DNA from: Labyrinthula sp. Ha
Taxonomy: Eukaryota > Sar > Bigyra > Labyrinthulida > Labyrinthulaceae
DNA: 64,000 nucleotides
Reading direction: 5' to 3'
Assembly (NCBI GenBank): GCA_015227615.1
Contig: JAALGZ010000054.1
Location: forward strand, 124,001-188,000
This document shows positions 1 to 12,462 of this stretch, piece by piece. Numbering within the stretch: the stretch's first letter is position 1; the number at the start of each line of letters is the position of its first letter. The position numbers and the translations under genes are program-made. Under the pieces are notes generated by a model. It was not told where the DNA came from. It did not search any database and saw only the letters and a program-made list of their open reading frames with translations.

Positions 1-3000
1 CAATAATTAAAAATTTGATTGGATAAAGAATATTATAAAACCAATGAAATTACGTCATCATCCTTATATGAACTTTACCTGTCTTCATACTAAAGGCATA
101 AATTACTGTACTCTGGTTAGAAGCAGAATAAAAGTTAAAGTTAATGAGATATCCAACCAATTTCGTAGGTAAGGGTAGTTTACACCTTAGGCTTGTACTA
201 TTGCTTCTAAAAATTGGCTAGAGTTGTTTGGGTAAATGTGAGAGCCTTTAATTAATGTTGTTCAAACTTGGTGGAGCTAGTTTAAGCTTCCGCCCTTGTA
301 GAAACATAAGTTTATGAAATATTCTAGTCTGCTTTTTCTATTTCGTCTATCCTCGCTTTGTGATGAATTTTGTCATTATGTTTGCAGTATCCTAGACGAG
401 TAGCATTCTCAAGAAATATTTTTGGCCCCTACAACGTGTAGTATGAGTTCTACTATGGGGAGGTTCCGACTAGAAGTCAAGTATCACACGACTATTAAGC
501 CTTCATATTGTAAATACCATAAGAAGTTATTTCACTAAGTTAAAAAAGAGTTAAAATTACAGTCTGTTTGTTAAGTAATACTTGTTATTTTCTTTGATGG
601 CCTACGACTATCTGCAGTTTTTTTCCTCAAGAAAGAGCCAGGAAGTCTGTGTAACATGTTTGATAACTGCTTTTTCTTCAAAAGTACATGAGGCTTAAGT
701 AGGGCAAAGCTCTGGTTTTAGAGGTATATTTCAAGAAAAATCAGAACTTAAGGAATGTAACGGTAGCAATGAGGAAAGTCTATCGTAGCGCCTGATCTTT
801 TTTCTCTTTGAAACATAACGTAGCACAAGAGATAAGAAGAATTCTTAGTTGGATTAACTTGTGATGAAAAAACTTTGGAGAAAACAAAATGGCTATATTG
901 AAAAAGTAGTGAGAGGGGGAAGAACTTTGTTTACCTTCAGTGGATCTCTTAACAAGTGGTAGACGTGGAGCTTCTGAAACCTGATAGATTAGCCAGCACT
1001 ACGGAGAGCCCTTACTACGCTACTACTATAATTTATGCTGACCTACTTGCTCTGTCTTATGATTAGTCTTAATGTTAGTAGCATTTGTCATGGTAACAAG
1101 AATAATGGATCCTGCCTTCGCTTAAGATTCTGTACATGCTTGCTCCATGCCAGCCAGTTGCCAACACTATCTATTAAACTTTAACAGGTACTGAGTGCCG
1201 AGGAAACAGCAACATCTCTCCCCGGGTCTTAGCTCTAAATCGGCTAATTGAACTAACCTTACTTTGTAGCTGTGGCATGAAGTACTATGATAGACTTACT
1301 TCAAATACAATACATATCAGGTTTTATCCCTTTAATGCAGTTGTTCATGAAGAGAGAATCTATGGTCAAGGATAGCTTCCATACACTAGTGATTGACGTA
1401 TGACTTTAGTTGAAGTTAGTTTGAGCCCACCCATAGGAAGGATGTGAAAATACTCTTCCCTTTTCGATGGGCATTCAAAGCAACCAGGAAATGATAAATT
1501 CGGTAAGGAGTCAACATCTGTCGCACCAGAAGAATGGCAGTTACAGTAGAAGAAGTCAAGTTGATGTGGCATCATGCCGTGTTGCTTTCCTCGGTAGTTT
1601 ATGACTGACCAAAGCTTGAGATTTTTTTAGTATTATTAACAACAACCGAAGAATTTGTGGACCAAGAATGCAAGCACGAATGTTATCGGTCTGTTTGAGC
1701 TTTATGGCGATATTTGTTACTTGTCCACAAAGGGGAAAAATATTTGCAAAATTTATCTCTAACACTGATAACATTTGAAATCACGCTAATACTATAAACC
1801 TGTGTGTTTGATAGAACTTTGAACTAGAGCTTAAACCAGAAAGGACTTTCATCAACCCATGGCATGACCTTTTCAAACTAAATCCCCAACTCCTAAATGG
1901 TCTAATTACTTGAAGAACGAAAGCCATTGCGGAGTTTCTTGACTGCCGACCAATGTGAACTACTCACACCGAAGAACTTTATAGGGACTAATTTAATAAT
2001 TAAATACTCCAGAGGTGGCAACTATTTGAGCCTTCATCTATTAACAGAATTTCATATATATTTAGACACCATTGAGTGAAAATTTGCTTTACATAAAGCA
2101 CCACAAGAAAGCTCTTTTCTTGAATTCGCAAAAAAATTATGTGAGTTTGCTAATAAAACGTCGATATCCATTTTAACTAGTTAAGAACAGTAAACCAATA
2201 AAACTATAAGTAGCTGCAGTTTAATTCAATCACTTTCAAACATTAAACACATTGATCTGCCATAACCATAGGCAACAAAGCTGGTGTCATTTTAGGCAAC
2301 TTTAACTTGTGGAAATAAATGTTTTTTGAAGACTCTTTTAATCCCCTTAGGAAGTACCACGTGCTCCTCATTTCGAAACATTAGGAAACCCTATATTAAA
2401 CGCGGTAATAATCTTCTTGGAAATTGTCACAGTGACTGAACTAGTTGTCATGAACTTTCATCTGTACTTTTTGTTGACTCATATATTTAGATGGTGGATC
2501 AAGTAAAGAAGCCTTGTGTCATATAATCCATAACAAGTCTTAGTCGTTATTCCACGGTGTTGAATAACTTTTCTCTGGCCAGTTAATCCTTTTTATACCT
2601 TTTATAACTTTTATTTGTCGTTCGTTTATATTCGTGATTGATCGTATTAATGCTTAATATATTTCAGTCTAACAGGACTATTTCAACATCCAAAAGTAGC
2701 CTATTTTACATAACGTAGTATCATTAGTATACATATAATACTACTAGTCTTCAAAAAAATATTCTATTTCCTTATTTTCATTACCAGAAACCTGAAAAAA
2801 ATTTGAATAAAAATAAAACATATATATTCAAACTTCAAAATCCTTACAAATAACTGGAGTGATATAAATATTTCTTAATGTATAACATAATCCTTATTGT
2901 ATTATTAAGAAGTTAATAAGTTTCTGGTAATTATTGTCATTCATTATATATTAAACCATTGTCCCATTTAAAATATAAACATTGATTTTGCTGTTAGAAA

Positions 3001-3800
3001 CATGGTTCAGTTTTTTAATTTCCGATCATTATAATATTTGTGTTTAATAATATGTAAACAAACTATTAAGAAATCTCAACAAAATCTGGTATTTTAGGAG
3101 ATATTATAAACCGGGAGATATAATTGTTTCCAGTTGTTTTTGGTTTCTAAAACGGTTTTTATCACTACTAATAATGTTTAGAGTGGGAGAAACAAATACA
3201 TATACTTTCTTGCCAGAAATATAATCTTCGATGCTCCTGAAGCGGTATTACGTACACTACAGGCAAAACAACCAACGAAGAGTGAGAAGTAAGGCTAGTC
3301 AAACGACATAACAATATAGTTGTATTGACAATATATTAGAAAAGTATGAATTTCTCTACACTCTTTTCCTTACTTGATTTACTTTATTTTTTCTTAGAAT
3401 ATACTTAAACTTCTTATTTTCTGTAAATAACTTCCCGGGTATTTCTTTAAATAACTAAAGGAATAACCAGTAAAATAGTTAGTTCACTTTAAGCCACTCT
3501 TACTGTTATAGTCTTTACTATACTAAATAATAATAAAAGAATATTTATGTTATCAACAATATATTTTTGTTATATTAATATATATATATAAGATAGTTTT
3601 ATATAGATTATATTTATTAATATGATATTAATATGTTGATAGAAAAGAGGTAAATTACCCAAATGTTTTGTTCGTTCATACAGGAGAACTGGTTACACAA
3701 TTATAGTATACTATTGCATCCTGCTAAATTATTGGTAGAATAGATTATTTAATCCAATGATATTACGTATTTGGTTAATCAATTCTGAAAACGAAGACAA
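1..3800. other. gene-poor stretch
   Basis: No reading frame here looks like a real protein. The short open stretches near 1366-1774 on the minus strand have no recognisable domain and overlap each other. The right half (about 2600-3800) is very AT-rich, with an AT microsatellite near 3577-3592. No tRNA, rRNA or snRNA was recognised by eye. The last few hundred bases probably hold the promoter and 5' UTR of the gene starting at 4035. Confidence 0.5.
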
Positions 3801-4034
3801 ATAAGAAATGTCCCGAATAAACCCCGGGCACAGAAAAAGTACCGTAAGGAATACGCCCATTAAATCCTATGTAACAGACCGGACGAGAAAAGTCAGACTC
3901 AGACACCTTCTAATTTCGGGTTTTGTATACTATTTAACTTTACTTCTGACAAACAACTCAACGCAATATATTCAATTCAAATCACATTTAATAAAACAAC
4001 ACTTACTTGAACAATCAACTCAATACAATAACAA

Positions 4035-4784
4035 ATGAACACCATGGAGGAGATAATAAACGTTACCAGCACGCCCAATCAACCAGAAAGCGACTTGAAA
4101 GATGTCCAACCCCCACTTAATCCCAGGAAACGTAAAGCTTCGGAAACCAATGTAACCCCTCTAACTTCTATGATGGTGTTTGCCAAGTACATTCGAATGA
4201 ACGAGGTTGACTATGGTACAGGAAAGGGATATAAAATTGATGCCTCAGGAATCTTCAGTCGTGAGTGCTACGAAGAGTGGATTGCTACCAGGTGTAAAAA
4301 ACTGAAACAACCAGAGCAAAGTTTCCGCAAAGCTTTGACCGCACATGTAAAAGGTGTAGACAGAAGAAAACCATTTGCACAAGAAATTGAAGTAGAAGTT
4401 CTTCGAATCCTTCGTCAGGAGAAGTGCTGGCCATGCTTTAAAGATTCCAACTACAGCAGCAAAATTGGTATCAGAGGTTTCAAATCTAAAGGATACTGGG
4501 AAAGTAGGGCTATGGAGAAAACCATTGCACAGGAGCAGGTTTATAAGGAGCCCAACTCTGAGATGCAGATGTTAAACAATATGTGGCTGCAGGCAGAGTT
4601 TTCAAAAATCTTGTCATACAACAACCAGCACCAAGGAAGGGAACAACATCAGCACTTTTTTCCACGACAAGAGCACGCTAGAATGCACCATCCAAACATG
4701 AAACTGGAAAACTTTCCGCAATATAGAAGAGAACCGCAGCATATGAGACAAGACAGCTGGAATGGCAGTCTTAATTTATTTTAA
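4035..4784 (+). CDS. unknown, probably nuclear basic protein (249 aa)
   Basis: I do not recognise this family. The protein is hydrophilic, with no signal peptide or membrane segment. A basic cluster PRKRKA near residue 32 looks like a nuclear localisation signal. The middle (about 45-165) is the most globular part: a Y/W-rich stretch with YGTGKGYKIDASGIF, then EEWIATRCKKLKQ, then a basic segment ending in KGYWESRAMEK. The last 75 residues are rich in His, Gln, Met and Arg and look disordered. Two in-frame ATGs lie nine bases apart; the second (4044) has the better context, ACCATGG, so translation may begin at Met4. A DNA- or chromatin-binding role would fit the composition but is only a guess. 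No introns are needed. Confidence 0.7.
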   Translation: MNTMEEIINVTSTPNQPESDLKDVQPPLNPRKRKASETNVTPLTSMMVFAKYIRMNEVDYGTGKGYKIDASGIFSRECYEEWIATRCKKLKQPEQSFRKALTAHVKGVDRRKPFAQEIEVEVLRILRQEKCWPCFKDSNYSSKIGIRGFKSKGYWESRAMEKTIAQEQVYKEPNSEMQMLNNMWLQAEFSKILSYNNQHQGREQHQHFFPRQEHARMHHPNMKLENFPQYRREPQHMRQDSWNGSLNLF

Positions 4785-5170
4785 ACTCTAGAAACGATTT
4801 TGTTTAAGTAGGTTGAGTATATGAAGATACAACAGATACTAAGGGGAATGTTCCATAAAACCTATGTCGCTTGTTAACACATGTTTGGTGATAGAAAGTT
4901 CTTTTAATTTAATTCTGCTTTCATTATGATTTTTCTTTTCTTAACGCCTAGGTTATTGCCTTCTTCGAACATGGTTTCTTTCTCAACGGCTAGTGGGAAC
5001 TGAGAAGTTCATCGTTGAGGTGGTTATGACTTAAAACAACAACGGTTCATTACTGTGGGTATTTTAAGCTGTTTTATCCGTTTTAAAAGTGATCAAGAGT
5101 TGAACATTTCTTATGCTCATTGGTTGCGCAATCTAACCGTTGAAAAGATTTGTGAAATCAAAATTTTCGA
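4785..5170. other. intergenic spacer
   Basis: This 386-base gap separates two plus-strand genes. It must hold the 3' end of the upstream transcript and the promoter of the SEC14-like gene. An AACCGTT string lies about 35 bases before the downstream ATG, similar to the CCGTTA/TAACGG strings near other starts in this window. Nothing else is distinctive. Confidence 0.3.
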
Positions 5171-7258
5171 ATGATAAATTCATCAAAAGAGCGTCAAAAA
5201 GCGTCAGAAAGTGTAATAGATCAAATAGATCCTAAACGAGTTGTAGAGGGGCCTAGACGGACCGAAATGGTTGAAGGTGCGCAGTTTATTGGTGTGGAGG
5301 AGAAGGGAAAAGTTGAAGACGAGAAAAACTCAAGAGAGCAAGGATTGAGTGTAGATGTTGACAGGAGTGGGAATAATTTTCGAGTATCGCTAAGAGGAAC
5401 AATACCTGGTTTTATACGGCAGAAATCACTTTTTTCCCGACATTCTTTCAAATCTTCTAAGAGTAATAAGACACCCAAGGAAGACAGCAAGAATAGCTCA
5501 AGACCCAGATTCCTTCCTAACTTCCCCAGTTTTCCCTCTCATATACATAGAAATAGAGCATTTTCCCTTCCTTCTTCCCTGGGTCCGAACATAGGGGAGA
5601 GGGGCACAAATTCAGGTGAGTCTCAAAAAGACGGGCTGGATGATTTATTTTCGGAGAAAACTTGGCCCTTTTCTTCTATAGGGGAAGAAACTCCTAAAGG
5701 TAGGAGGAGATTCTCTTTCATGAGAGATGTGTTAAGAAATTCTTTGAAAGAGGCAAATAGAAAGTTATTTTTCCTTGGTGGCTTCAAACTAAAACCAAAG
5801 ACAATGAAAGAAGTTAATTCAGCTCTTGATAAGATTCTAGAACTTGGAAACGATTTTGCCCAAAGGTTTGAGGAGAGCGAACGCAGTCTAAATGATGTCA
5901 AGCAGAACGTTTCTTTATTACAAGAAAACTATTCTCTTCAAAGAGAATTAATGGAGCAGAAACTATTTGAGATGCAGAATATCATTGAAAAAAGTGTGGG
6001 AGCTTTTGAAGAAAGAGAGGTTTGTTTTCTCGAACAAAATCTTAGAGATCAGTTTCGATTATTTCAATTTACGGGGTTGTTGTTTGGACTAATGATTTTA
6101 GTGTCGTCCAGTCAAGCTGAATTTAATGAAAAATGTTTACTTCTTTTTGTGGTTATGTTGTGCTTATTTACTTTTGGTGATAAATATGTTCAAGCTAAAG
6201 TCGAGTTTAGAAAGTGTTCCTTTGAGAAAGAGCGAAGTTTTGCCAGAACAAAGAAGCAAGCAGAGAAGGATACAAATTTTAGCGTTTCTAGAGAAAGATT
6301 TGTGTCGGTAGCTTCAGCTAACTCGGATGTTACAGCTGGATCAAGGACAACTCTGTACGAAGAAAGAAGAGAAAGGTTTGCTTCTGAATACATCGAGGCA
6401 CACTCTAGTAGCGTCTTTGTTCAAACTGAGCCTAATAAGTTTCAGAGCTGTTATTTTGGTTTTAATCACTTAGAAGACACAGGTTTGGATTTTCAGGTGT
6501 GTGCGTTTGAGTTCTTGAGTGTTGATCAAAAGCTCTGTTTTAATCAGTTTAAGGAAAAAGTTCATAGCGCCTTAGAGTCTATGCTAAGAGATGTTGTTGT
6601 CGACGATTTTGACATTCCTGATGATTTTACCATCCTGCGTTTCTTGAAAGCTGATAAGTTTAATCAGAATCGTGCTCTTAAGAGGTTGATTTCAACAATT
6701 AAATGGAGGCAAAGATCAGGAGTAAAGAAAATGTTGGATGATAAAGTTCCGCCTTTGAATTATGAGAAATATAAGTCCCTTAGAAAAAGGCAATTTTTAG
6801 GAGAAGATAAGTCTCATCAACCGATTATGTATGAGAAAACCGGTGAATTTTTTTCAAATGCTTTAGTTCCTGATGTCTTTTCCACGAAACAGTGGCTAGA
6901 GTGTTATTCTTTTGAAATGGCAGAAATTTTTAATAAGTTTCGTGAGATTAGTGTCAGAGAAAAAAAACTTGTTCATAGATTTGTGTTTATTTCTGACCTA
7001 AAAGGTGCAAGATTTACAGACGTGCGAAAACTAAGTTTGATCTCAACTTTAAGAGCCGAAGTGGAGACTAAATTTCCAGAAGTTGTTGCTGAAATACATT
7101 TAGTAAACTCACCTTGGTTCCTCTCGAAAGTTTGGCAGCTTGTGAAAACTGCTTTAGATCCAGCTGTTGTAGACAAAATCCACATCCACAACAATTTTCC
7201 AGTTGAATATTTTCAACAAACACTTAACATAAATATAGATAAGAGCAAACTATGTTAA
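5171..7258 (+). CDS. CRAL-TRIO (SEC14-like) lipid-binding protein with coiled coil and membrane hairpin
   Basis: 695 residues. Residues 1-200 are Ser/Lys/Arg-rich and look disordered. A heptad-like coiled coil covers roughly 211-285. Two adjacent hydrophobic segments (about 295-318 and 324-340, GLLFGLMILV and LLLFVVMLCLFTF) could form a membrane hairpin. After a charged linker comes a CRAL-TRIO N-terminal helix region (about 478-515, FTILRFLKADKFNQNRAL) and the lipid-binding domain to about residue 690 (PIMYEKTGEF, VFISDLKGARF, LVNSPWFLSKVWQLVK). The family binds and moves phosphoinositides or other hydrophobic ligands between membranes. Here the domain appears tethered to a membrane, probably ER or vesicle. 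The C-terminal placement after a hairpin is unusual compared with soluble SEC14. Single exon. It converges on MBF1, with about 21 bases between the two stops, so the 3' UTRs must overlap. Confidence 0.85.
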   Translation: MINSSKERQKASESVIDQIDPKRVVEGPRRTEMVEGAQFIGVEEKGKVEDEKNSREQGLSVDVDRSGNNFRVSLRGTIPGFIRQKSLFSRHSFKSSKSNKTPKEDSKNSSRPRFLPNFPSFPSHIHRNRAFSLPSSLGPNIGERGTNSGESQKDGLDDLFSEKTWPFSSIGEETPKGRRRFSFMRDVLRNSLKEANRKLFFLGGFKLKPKTMKEVNSALDKILELGNDFAQRFEESERSLNDVKQNVSLLQENYSLQRELMEQKLFEMQNIIEKSVGAFEEREVCFLEQNLRDQFRLFQFTGLLFGLMILVSSSQAEFNEKCLLLFVVMLCLFTFGDKYVQAKVEFRKCSFEKERSFARTKKQAEKDTNFSVSRERFVSVASANSDVTAGSRTTLYEERRERFASEYIEAHSSSVFVQTEPNKFQSCYFGFNHLEDTGLDFQVCAFEFLSVDQKLCFNQFKEKVHSALESMLRDVVVDDFDIPDDFTILRFLKADKFNQNRALKRLISTIKWRQRSGVKKMLDDKVPPLNYEKYKSLRKRQFLGEDKSHQPIMYEKTGEFFSNALVPDVFSTKQWLECYSFEMAEIFNKFREISVREKKLVHRFVFISDLKGARFTDVRKLSLISTLRAEVETKFPEVVAEIHLVNSPWFLSKVWQLVKTALDPAVVDKIHIHNNFPVEYFQQTLNINIDKSKLC

Positions 7259-7279
7259 AATTTATAAACATATTCGAGT

Positions 7280-7735
7280 CTATTTTTTCTTAGTTGGCTT
7301 TTTCTTTTGCGCCTTTGTTAAGGTTCCAGGTGCCATTTCTGGGTTCTTCGATCTGATGGCTCTTTCCATTTTCTGTAGTAAAGTGCCGTTTGGAATAGCT
7401 TTTCCTGTTTCATAATCTTGAATAATCTGGGGTTTCATGTTTATCATCGTAGCTAGATCTTTTTGGCTTAATTTTGCTTTCATCCTTTCTCTTTGTAATA
7501 CTTTTCTAAGTGCTAAACTAACCGTTTTATGTTTTAATGTTTCTGTATCATCTTCCAACCTTTTTGCATTCATACTTGATCCACTTTGGGTGTTTCCTCC
7601 CGCACCGTATTTCTTGCTTGTAACTACAGTGGAACCAGTTCTTCGAGCATTATTCAATTGTGTTGTCTTACTCACCCCTTTTGCACGTTCCCCACGCTTG
7701 TTCCATTTAACTGTTCCCCATTGATTGTCTTGCAT
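7280..7735 (-). CDS. MBF1: multiprotein bridging factor 1
   Basis: 151 residues, the usual length for eukaryotic MBF1. The N-terminal MBF1 region (about 1-70) starts with QWGTVKWNKRG. A cro/C1-type helix-turn-helix follows (about 77-133: KVLQRERMKAKLSQKDLATMINMKPQIIQDYETGKAIPN), then a Lys-rich tail. MBF1 is a transcriptional coactivator that bridges TBP and bZIP-type activators, and it also associates with stalled, collided ribosomes to keep the reading frame. Single exon. Its stop is only about 21 bases from the stop of the convergent SEC14-like gene. The start is the first ATG after an A-rich leader. Confidence 0.95.
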   Translation of the reverse strand: MQDNQWGTVKWNKRGERAKGVSKTTQLNNARRTGSTVVTSKKYGAGGNTQSGSSMNAKRLEDDTETLKHKTVSLALRKVLQRERMKAKLSQKDLATMINMKPQIIQDYETGKAIPNGTLLQKMERAIRSKNPEMAPGTLTKAQKKKPTKKK

Positions 7736-10700
7736 TTTCTTTTCTTATTCTTCTTATTCTAGAACTTATTCTCTGTGGTAATGTCATATCGTGATTTTCA
7801 TCTTCAGTAGTGTTTTTCTGTTCTACTAATAATTTTATTAAGATTTTTTTTGGGAAATAATTCTAACATCTTAATTCTCCTATATTCTTATAGATAATTC
7901 TTTGTTCAAAAAATTATATTACTAAACACTTATTAAAACCAATTGGTTGAATAGATGGTTTTGGACACTTAAAAGTCGGAAAATACAGAACCAGTGATAA
8001 GAACACGAAAATTCACTGGTACGGTAGATCCACATCGTTTCAGCTGCTATTACTGTAAGAACAGCTTGAATCGAGCCTTTTTATTCTTTTGTTTCCAAGT
8101 TTAACGTTTTCTTCTTAGCTTTAACTGGTTAGTTTCTTGTGCTTTGGTTTGAATCTGTTAGCTTGATTATGTAGGTTGGGTATCGTTCACTGGCCGTCAG
8201 TTGGGACGGAAAACAAAAAAAAATAAATTTATTTAAATTTTTTATCTTTTCTTATAATTATTAAGATCTTTGAACGGGGTTATGTTTTCTTGTTATTTTC
8301 AGATTACTCACAGATTCAGTTCGTGGTCCCAAGGAAAAGGAATATACTCTTTCTATCCTTCCAGTCATTCTCCAGGGTTTCAGGCTATGCAAATTCTTAC
8401 AGGCCTTTTCTGCATCTGAAATTTCTGTGTTTTTGCTAAGAATTGGTAGTTTTTACATTTTTCTTTCGTTCTTCTAGGATTTTGTTTCTACAGTGAATGA
8501 TTGGTAGCAGTTCAACATTCGTAGGCACAATTCATTTCGAAGTTCTATTATCGAAGGCTCACATATATGGATATCCTTTGTAATAAGCGTTATATTAGGT
8601 GACATTGAAACTAACTCCTTTAGCTTTTGTTTTCAATGTCTAAGTCTGATGGCTCTCTTAGTGTAGTCACTAACAGATATTTCGACTTAATCACAGTACA
8701 ACAAAATGAACAGCTTCACACCATGTCTAATTTCATTATTATGTGCATTACTACCATGAGCAAGGAGCAAGTTTCTAGTCTTTCAGCATATAACTTTTAC
8801 ATGAAAATTCTTAAGGTACTTTGAAAGACAATTTTGTTAAAATATCCCCTATTAAGCGTCTCCCTACAGCATGTTATTACAATAGAGAAACCTAAGCTAG
8901 AGTTAATCAACCAAAATAAAGCTTAAGTTAAAATCGACTTTAAATAATAAACTATATTGGTATAATTAACTTGTGTATCTTGTAGATAAATCCTGTACTC
9001 GTTCTTACTATATGTCAATAGTTTTAGAGCTCTGAAATCTAGTACACTAACAAAGATAACTCAAGGCCAGGAATCAATTCACTTAAAAGAAAATCCAAAC
9101 TTCTAATCCCATATAAGGGGTTCTGTGGTACCCCTTTTACATTTTCGACGAGTATAGGCTAATTAATTTTATTCAGTTTACTGCTATCAGGAAATTCCGA
9201 AAAACTAGTGAGCATAAGGTTTGCACATCCATGAGAGATATCATCCACTCAATTAAACGCATATATATGACTTTCTGAGCTTATCACGAGGCTTAGAATC
9301 AAAACTACTTTAAAATTTTCTGCAGACAATCTTATTGATTCATGTTAAGAATAAAATGATATTCCAAGATAATAGTCTGGCTTAACATAATTAATCCAGC
9401 AAAGCAACTAATATAGAAAGCATAAAAGTTGAAATAGCACAGAGACAAAAACAAAAACTAGGGTATGAATGTGCTTACAGATCCTGTTGTATATTTCAAA
9501 TATGTATGAAATTTCTTAATAAGCAAGACTACATCCCATTTCATATCTCTTTAGGTACTTATTGCCCTCATATTCACTCTAATCCTAGTTTCAATATAAT
9601 AGGGAGATAATATTAAGTTTCTAGCAAACTGATATAAGTTTTCTGCCTCGAAAAACAAGATAATTAAGAAAACATCTAATAAGAGCATATATAAATGGGT
9701 ACTAGTTTGACAGACACCGTAGGACATTGATTTCAGGACTTTTGAGAGCAAATAACTTGAAAGTAGAAAAGAATTAAAAGATAATACAAGATTAATACCT
9801 ACGTGAAAGTAGTATTTCCCTTTAATTTAGAGCAAATATCTCTAAAAAATATTTTAATTGTTCAAATTGATATCTTACCAGGGTATTTTATTAGATAAAT
9901 TTAGTAAATAGTGAAACAAAATAGCTTAGAGCTATTATAATTGTTGCAAAAGGAGCTCATACCGTGACAAGGCTAAGGATAACGAGAATTTAAAAAGAAT
10001 CATAATGTTCTGTAAACATCTGATCCAATCTAAAACAAATAGGTTCATTCAAGTTTTAGCCATCTTTAATATAAGTTTCATAGTTATAAATATCATCATT
10101 CTTTAAAATCGCGTTCTCTTCTATAGCTTGGAACAGCCCCCTCCCCGCCCAGTTTGGAGCAAGGAGAAATTTGAACTTAGCCCTGATTGTTTTTGTTCAC
10201 TGATACTATTTATGGAGCAATTTATAATAAAATCATGAACAATACCTTGAATATAATTTCATGATCTGGTTTCATGCTGTGAACTTAATTGTACGTAATA
10301 CAATTCAAAGTAAAATGGGATTCTCATTTTAATAATAGTGCCCGGATTGTTCCATCGTAGATACTCTTGAAATATTTATAAATTCTACTGGTTCATTTCA
10401 TATGTGTCATTGCAAAATAATTCGTGTAATGAAATCTTTTCGATGTTTATTTTCAAGGTGATATCATCAAAGATTTACTCAGGTTATAACATACGACCAC
10501 ATAGCCCAAAGGATTCACGTCCATTATATAATATTATTCGTTTAAGACCGCTTTCGTAAGAATAAAGTATACATGTATACATATATCTTTCATATTTTGA
10601 AGAGGACAAAGCTTTATTCCAACCGTTGGCCATGATTTGCGCGCTAGGTGCCAAGAAATAAGGATTACTTGTAAACCTAATAATATTTCCCATTAATGTG

Positions 10701-12462
10701 TTGTTTATCCAGGATATATGGTATTTATATTTGCTTGGATCTTCATCAGTAACATAACGAGTTGAAAATCTTTTTACAGTAGAATTGGGAAAATATCTCG
10801 ATTCAATTTTCTAAGGGAGTTTCATATCTACAATAAGAGTAATATAGCTTAAACACTTGCTTGTTTAAAGCATTTTCTTTTACCTCATTAAACGAAGTTA
10901 AGACAATTCTTATCTTCAGAAAACAGCAGGTATTTATCAAAAGAGTTTGCATGGGTTATTCTTGGAATAGTAACTTGGAAATATTTCTTAAAGAAGAATG
11001 TCAAAGTATTTTTTTGGTCACCACAATTTAGAGTAAAGGTATAGAAGCAATTGTATCTCAATCAACTAAACATTTAGATTTAATGACAACGTATCACATA
11101 ATGACCTGGGATGAACTTGTCATGTTCCAAGAACGAGTTCCTTGTAACACTTCGATTAACACCATAATAACTGTTTCAGAAACGGCATTCTTGGGCCTTT
11201 TAGAAGCAAATTGTCAGAGGAAATATGAAAACATTTGCCAAAGAGACTTCAGAGATTGAACGTTCAATTCTTACAAAGATGTTATATTGTCAATCATAAA
11301 GCCTAACTAAAATTGTATGTGACCTAGCGTTGAGATACTAATTATTTTTCTCCTGGTGCTTAAGTGCAAGGTATGGGTGGGATTAGATTCATTAGTAATT
11401 TATCAATAGGAAATTTCCCTCTATTCTTCTCCTGGATTGATTTTGATATTTCCGAAACCATTTTGACTGAATATTAATAATTAATTGATAAACAAAATAA
11501 AATCATAAGCACTTGATAAAAATCAAAAAACCAATTCTCTTATTAGTAATCAGAATCAAAATGATTATTTAATAATCATTGACACTTCTGGTCAAATTCC
11601 ACCCCTAGTGCCAGGCATCTTCAACAAATATAAATTCAGTCCAATAGTATATAATTATAGCAAGCTAAATGTTGTAAGATACTGAAAATTTAGTTGAAAC
11701 TGTTGTTATACTTTAGTTCTGTATTTTTGAGGCTTCCACCGGTGGTCATCCAAACATGAGATGTGATGGAGTACCTATTATATTTATGGGGTAAACAACT
11801 CAGAATTATTCAGTTTTAATGTTTCAATTATTAGAATAAAGTTCACACCATACTAGGTGTTATTAAATTAGATGCGTCTAATATATTCCTTAGATTGATG
11901 AAAGTGGTTCTACACATATCTTGTACTAGAAGTAATATCCCAACCGGAGAAGAAAGAATATTAATAGTGTTAAACTAATCCTCCAAAAAATATTTTTCAC
12001 CGAGAGGAGCTTAGGTACTTCTCAAGACGAAATAGCTTCATAGAAGATTTTCAACTCTTCATGCTACCTATTCTTCTCTAGAATGGAATCATGATCTGAT
12101 AGTTTGTTTCACCCAATAAAACAGAAAGTCTTATTAACTCTAAAAATTAGCTCTAATGCGCAAAAAAAATATAGCTATGTTAGTGTTGGAGCTTAGGCTG
12201 GATCATTTTAACCTATCATCTAAGAGGAGAGATATATCTATCCACACCTAAATATACGTTGCGAAGTTAGAATAAGGCTCTCATTTTGATTTTGCCAGTG
12301 GCATAGAATGTTGGTGCACACCTAATGTCTAACTTGGATGCAATTCATATAATTATTTCTTAGGATAGTAAGATGAAATGAAACTAAGAAACAAGTTGCT
12401 TCCCTAACTAAAAACTCATGCAAATAATTGGAATTTGTTAATTAGTTGTTTAGTGTTTACTT
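7736..12462. other. gene-poor stretch (4.7 kb)
   Basis: No supportable gene. Short frames at 8627-8824, 9551-9751 and 10484-10693 have no domain, no matching neighbours and the skewed composition of random AT-rich DNA. A run of C near 10139-10149 is the only strongly GC-rich patch. I see no LTR pair, terminal inverted repeat or RNA gene. Confidence 0.45.

Noticed and set aside
1366-1774. Two minus-strand frames near the left end
   Set aside because: Short, overlapping, no domain; consistent with chance.
3808-4038. A 76-codon frame upstream of the 249-residue protein
   Set aside because: It overlaps the next start, has no domain and looks like 5' leader sequence.
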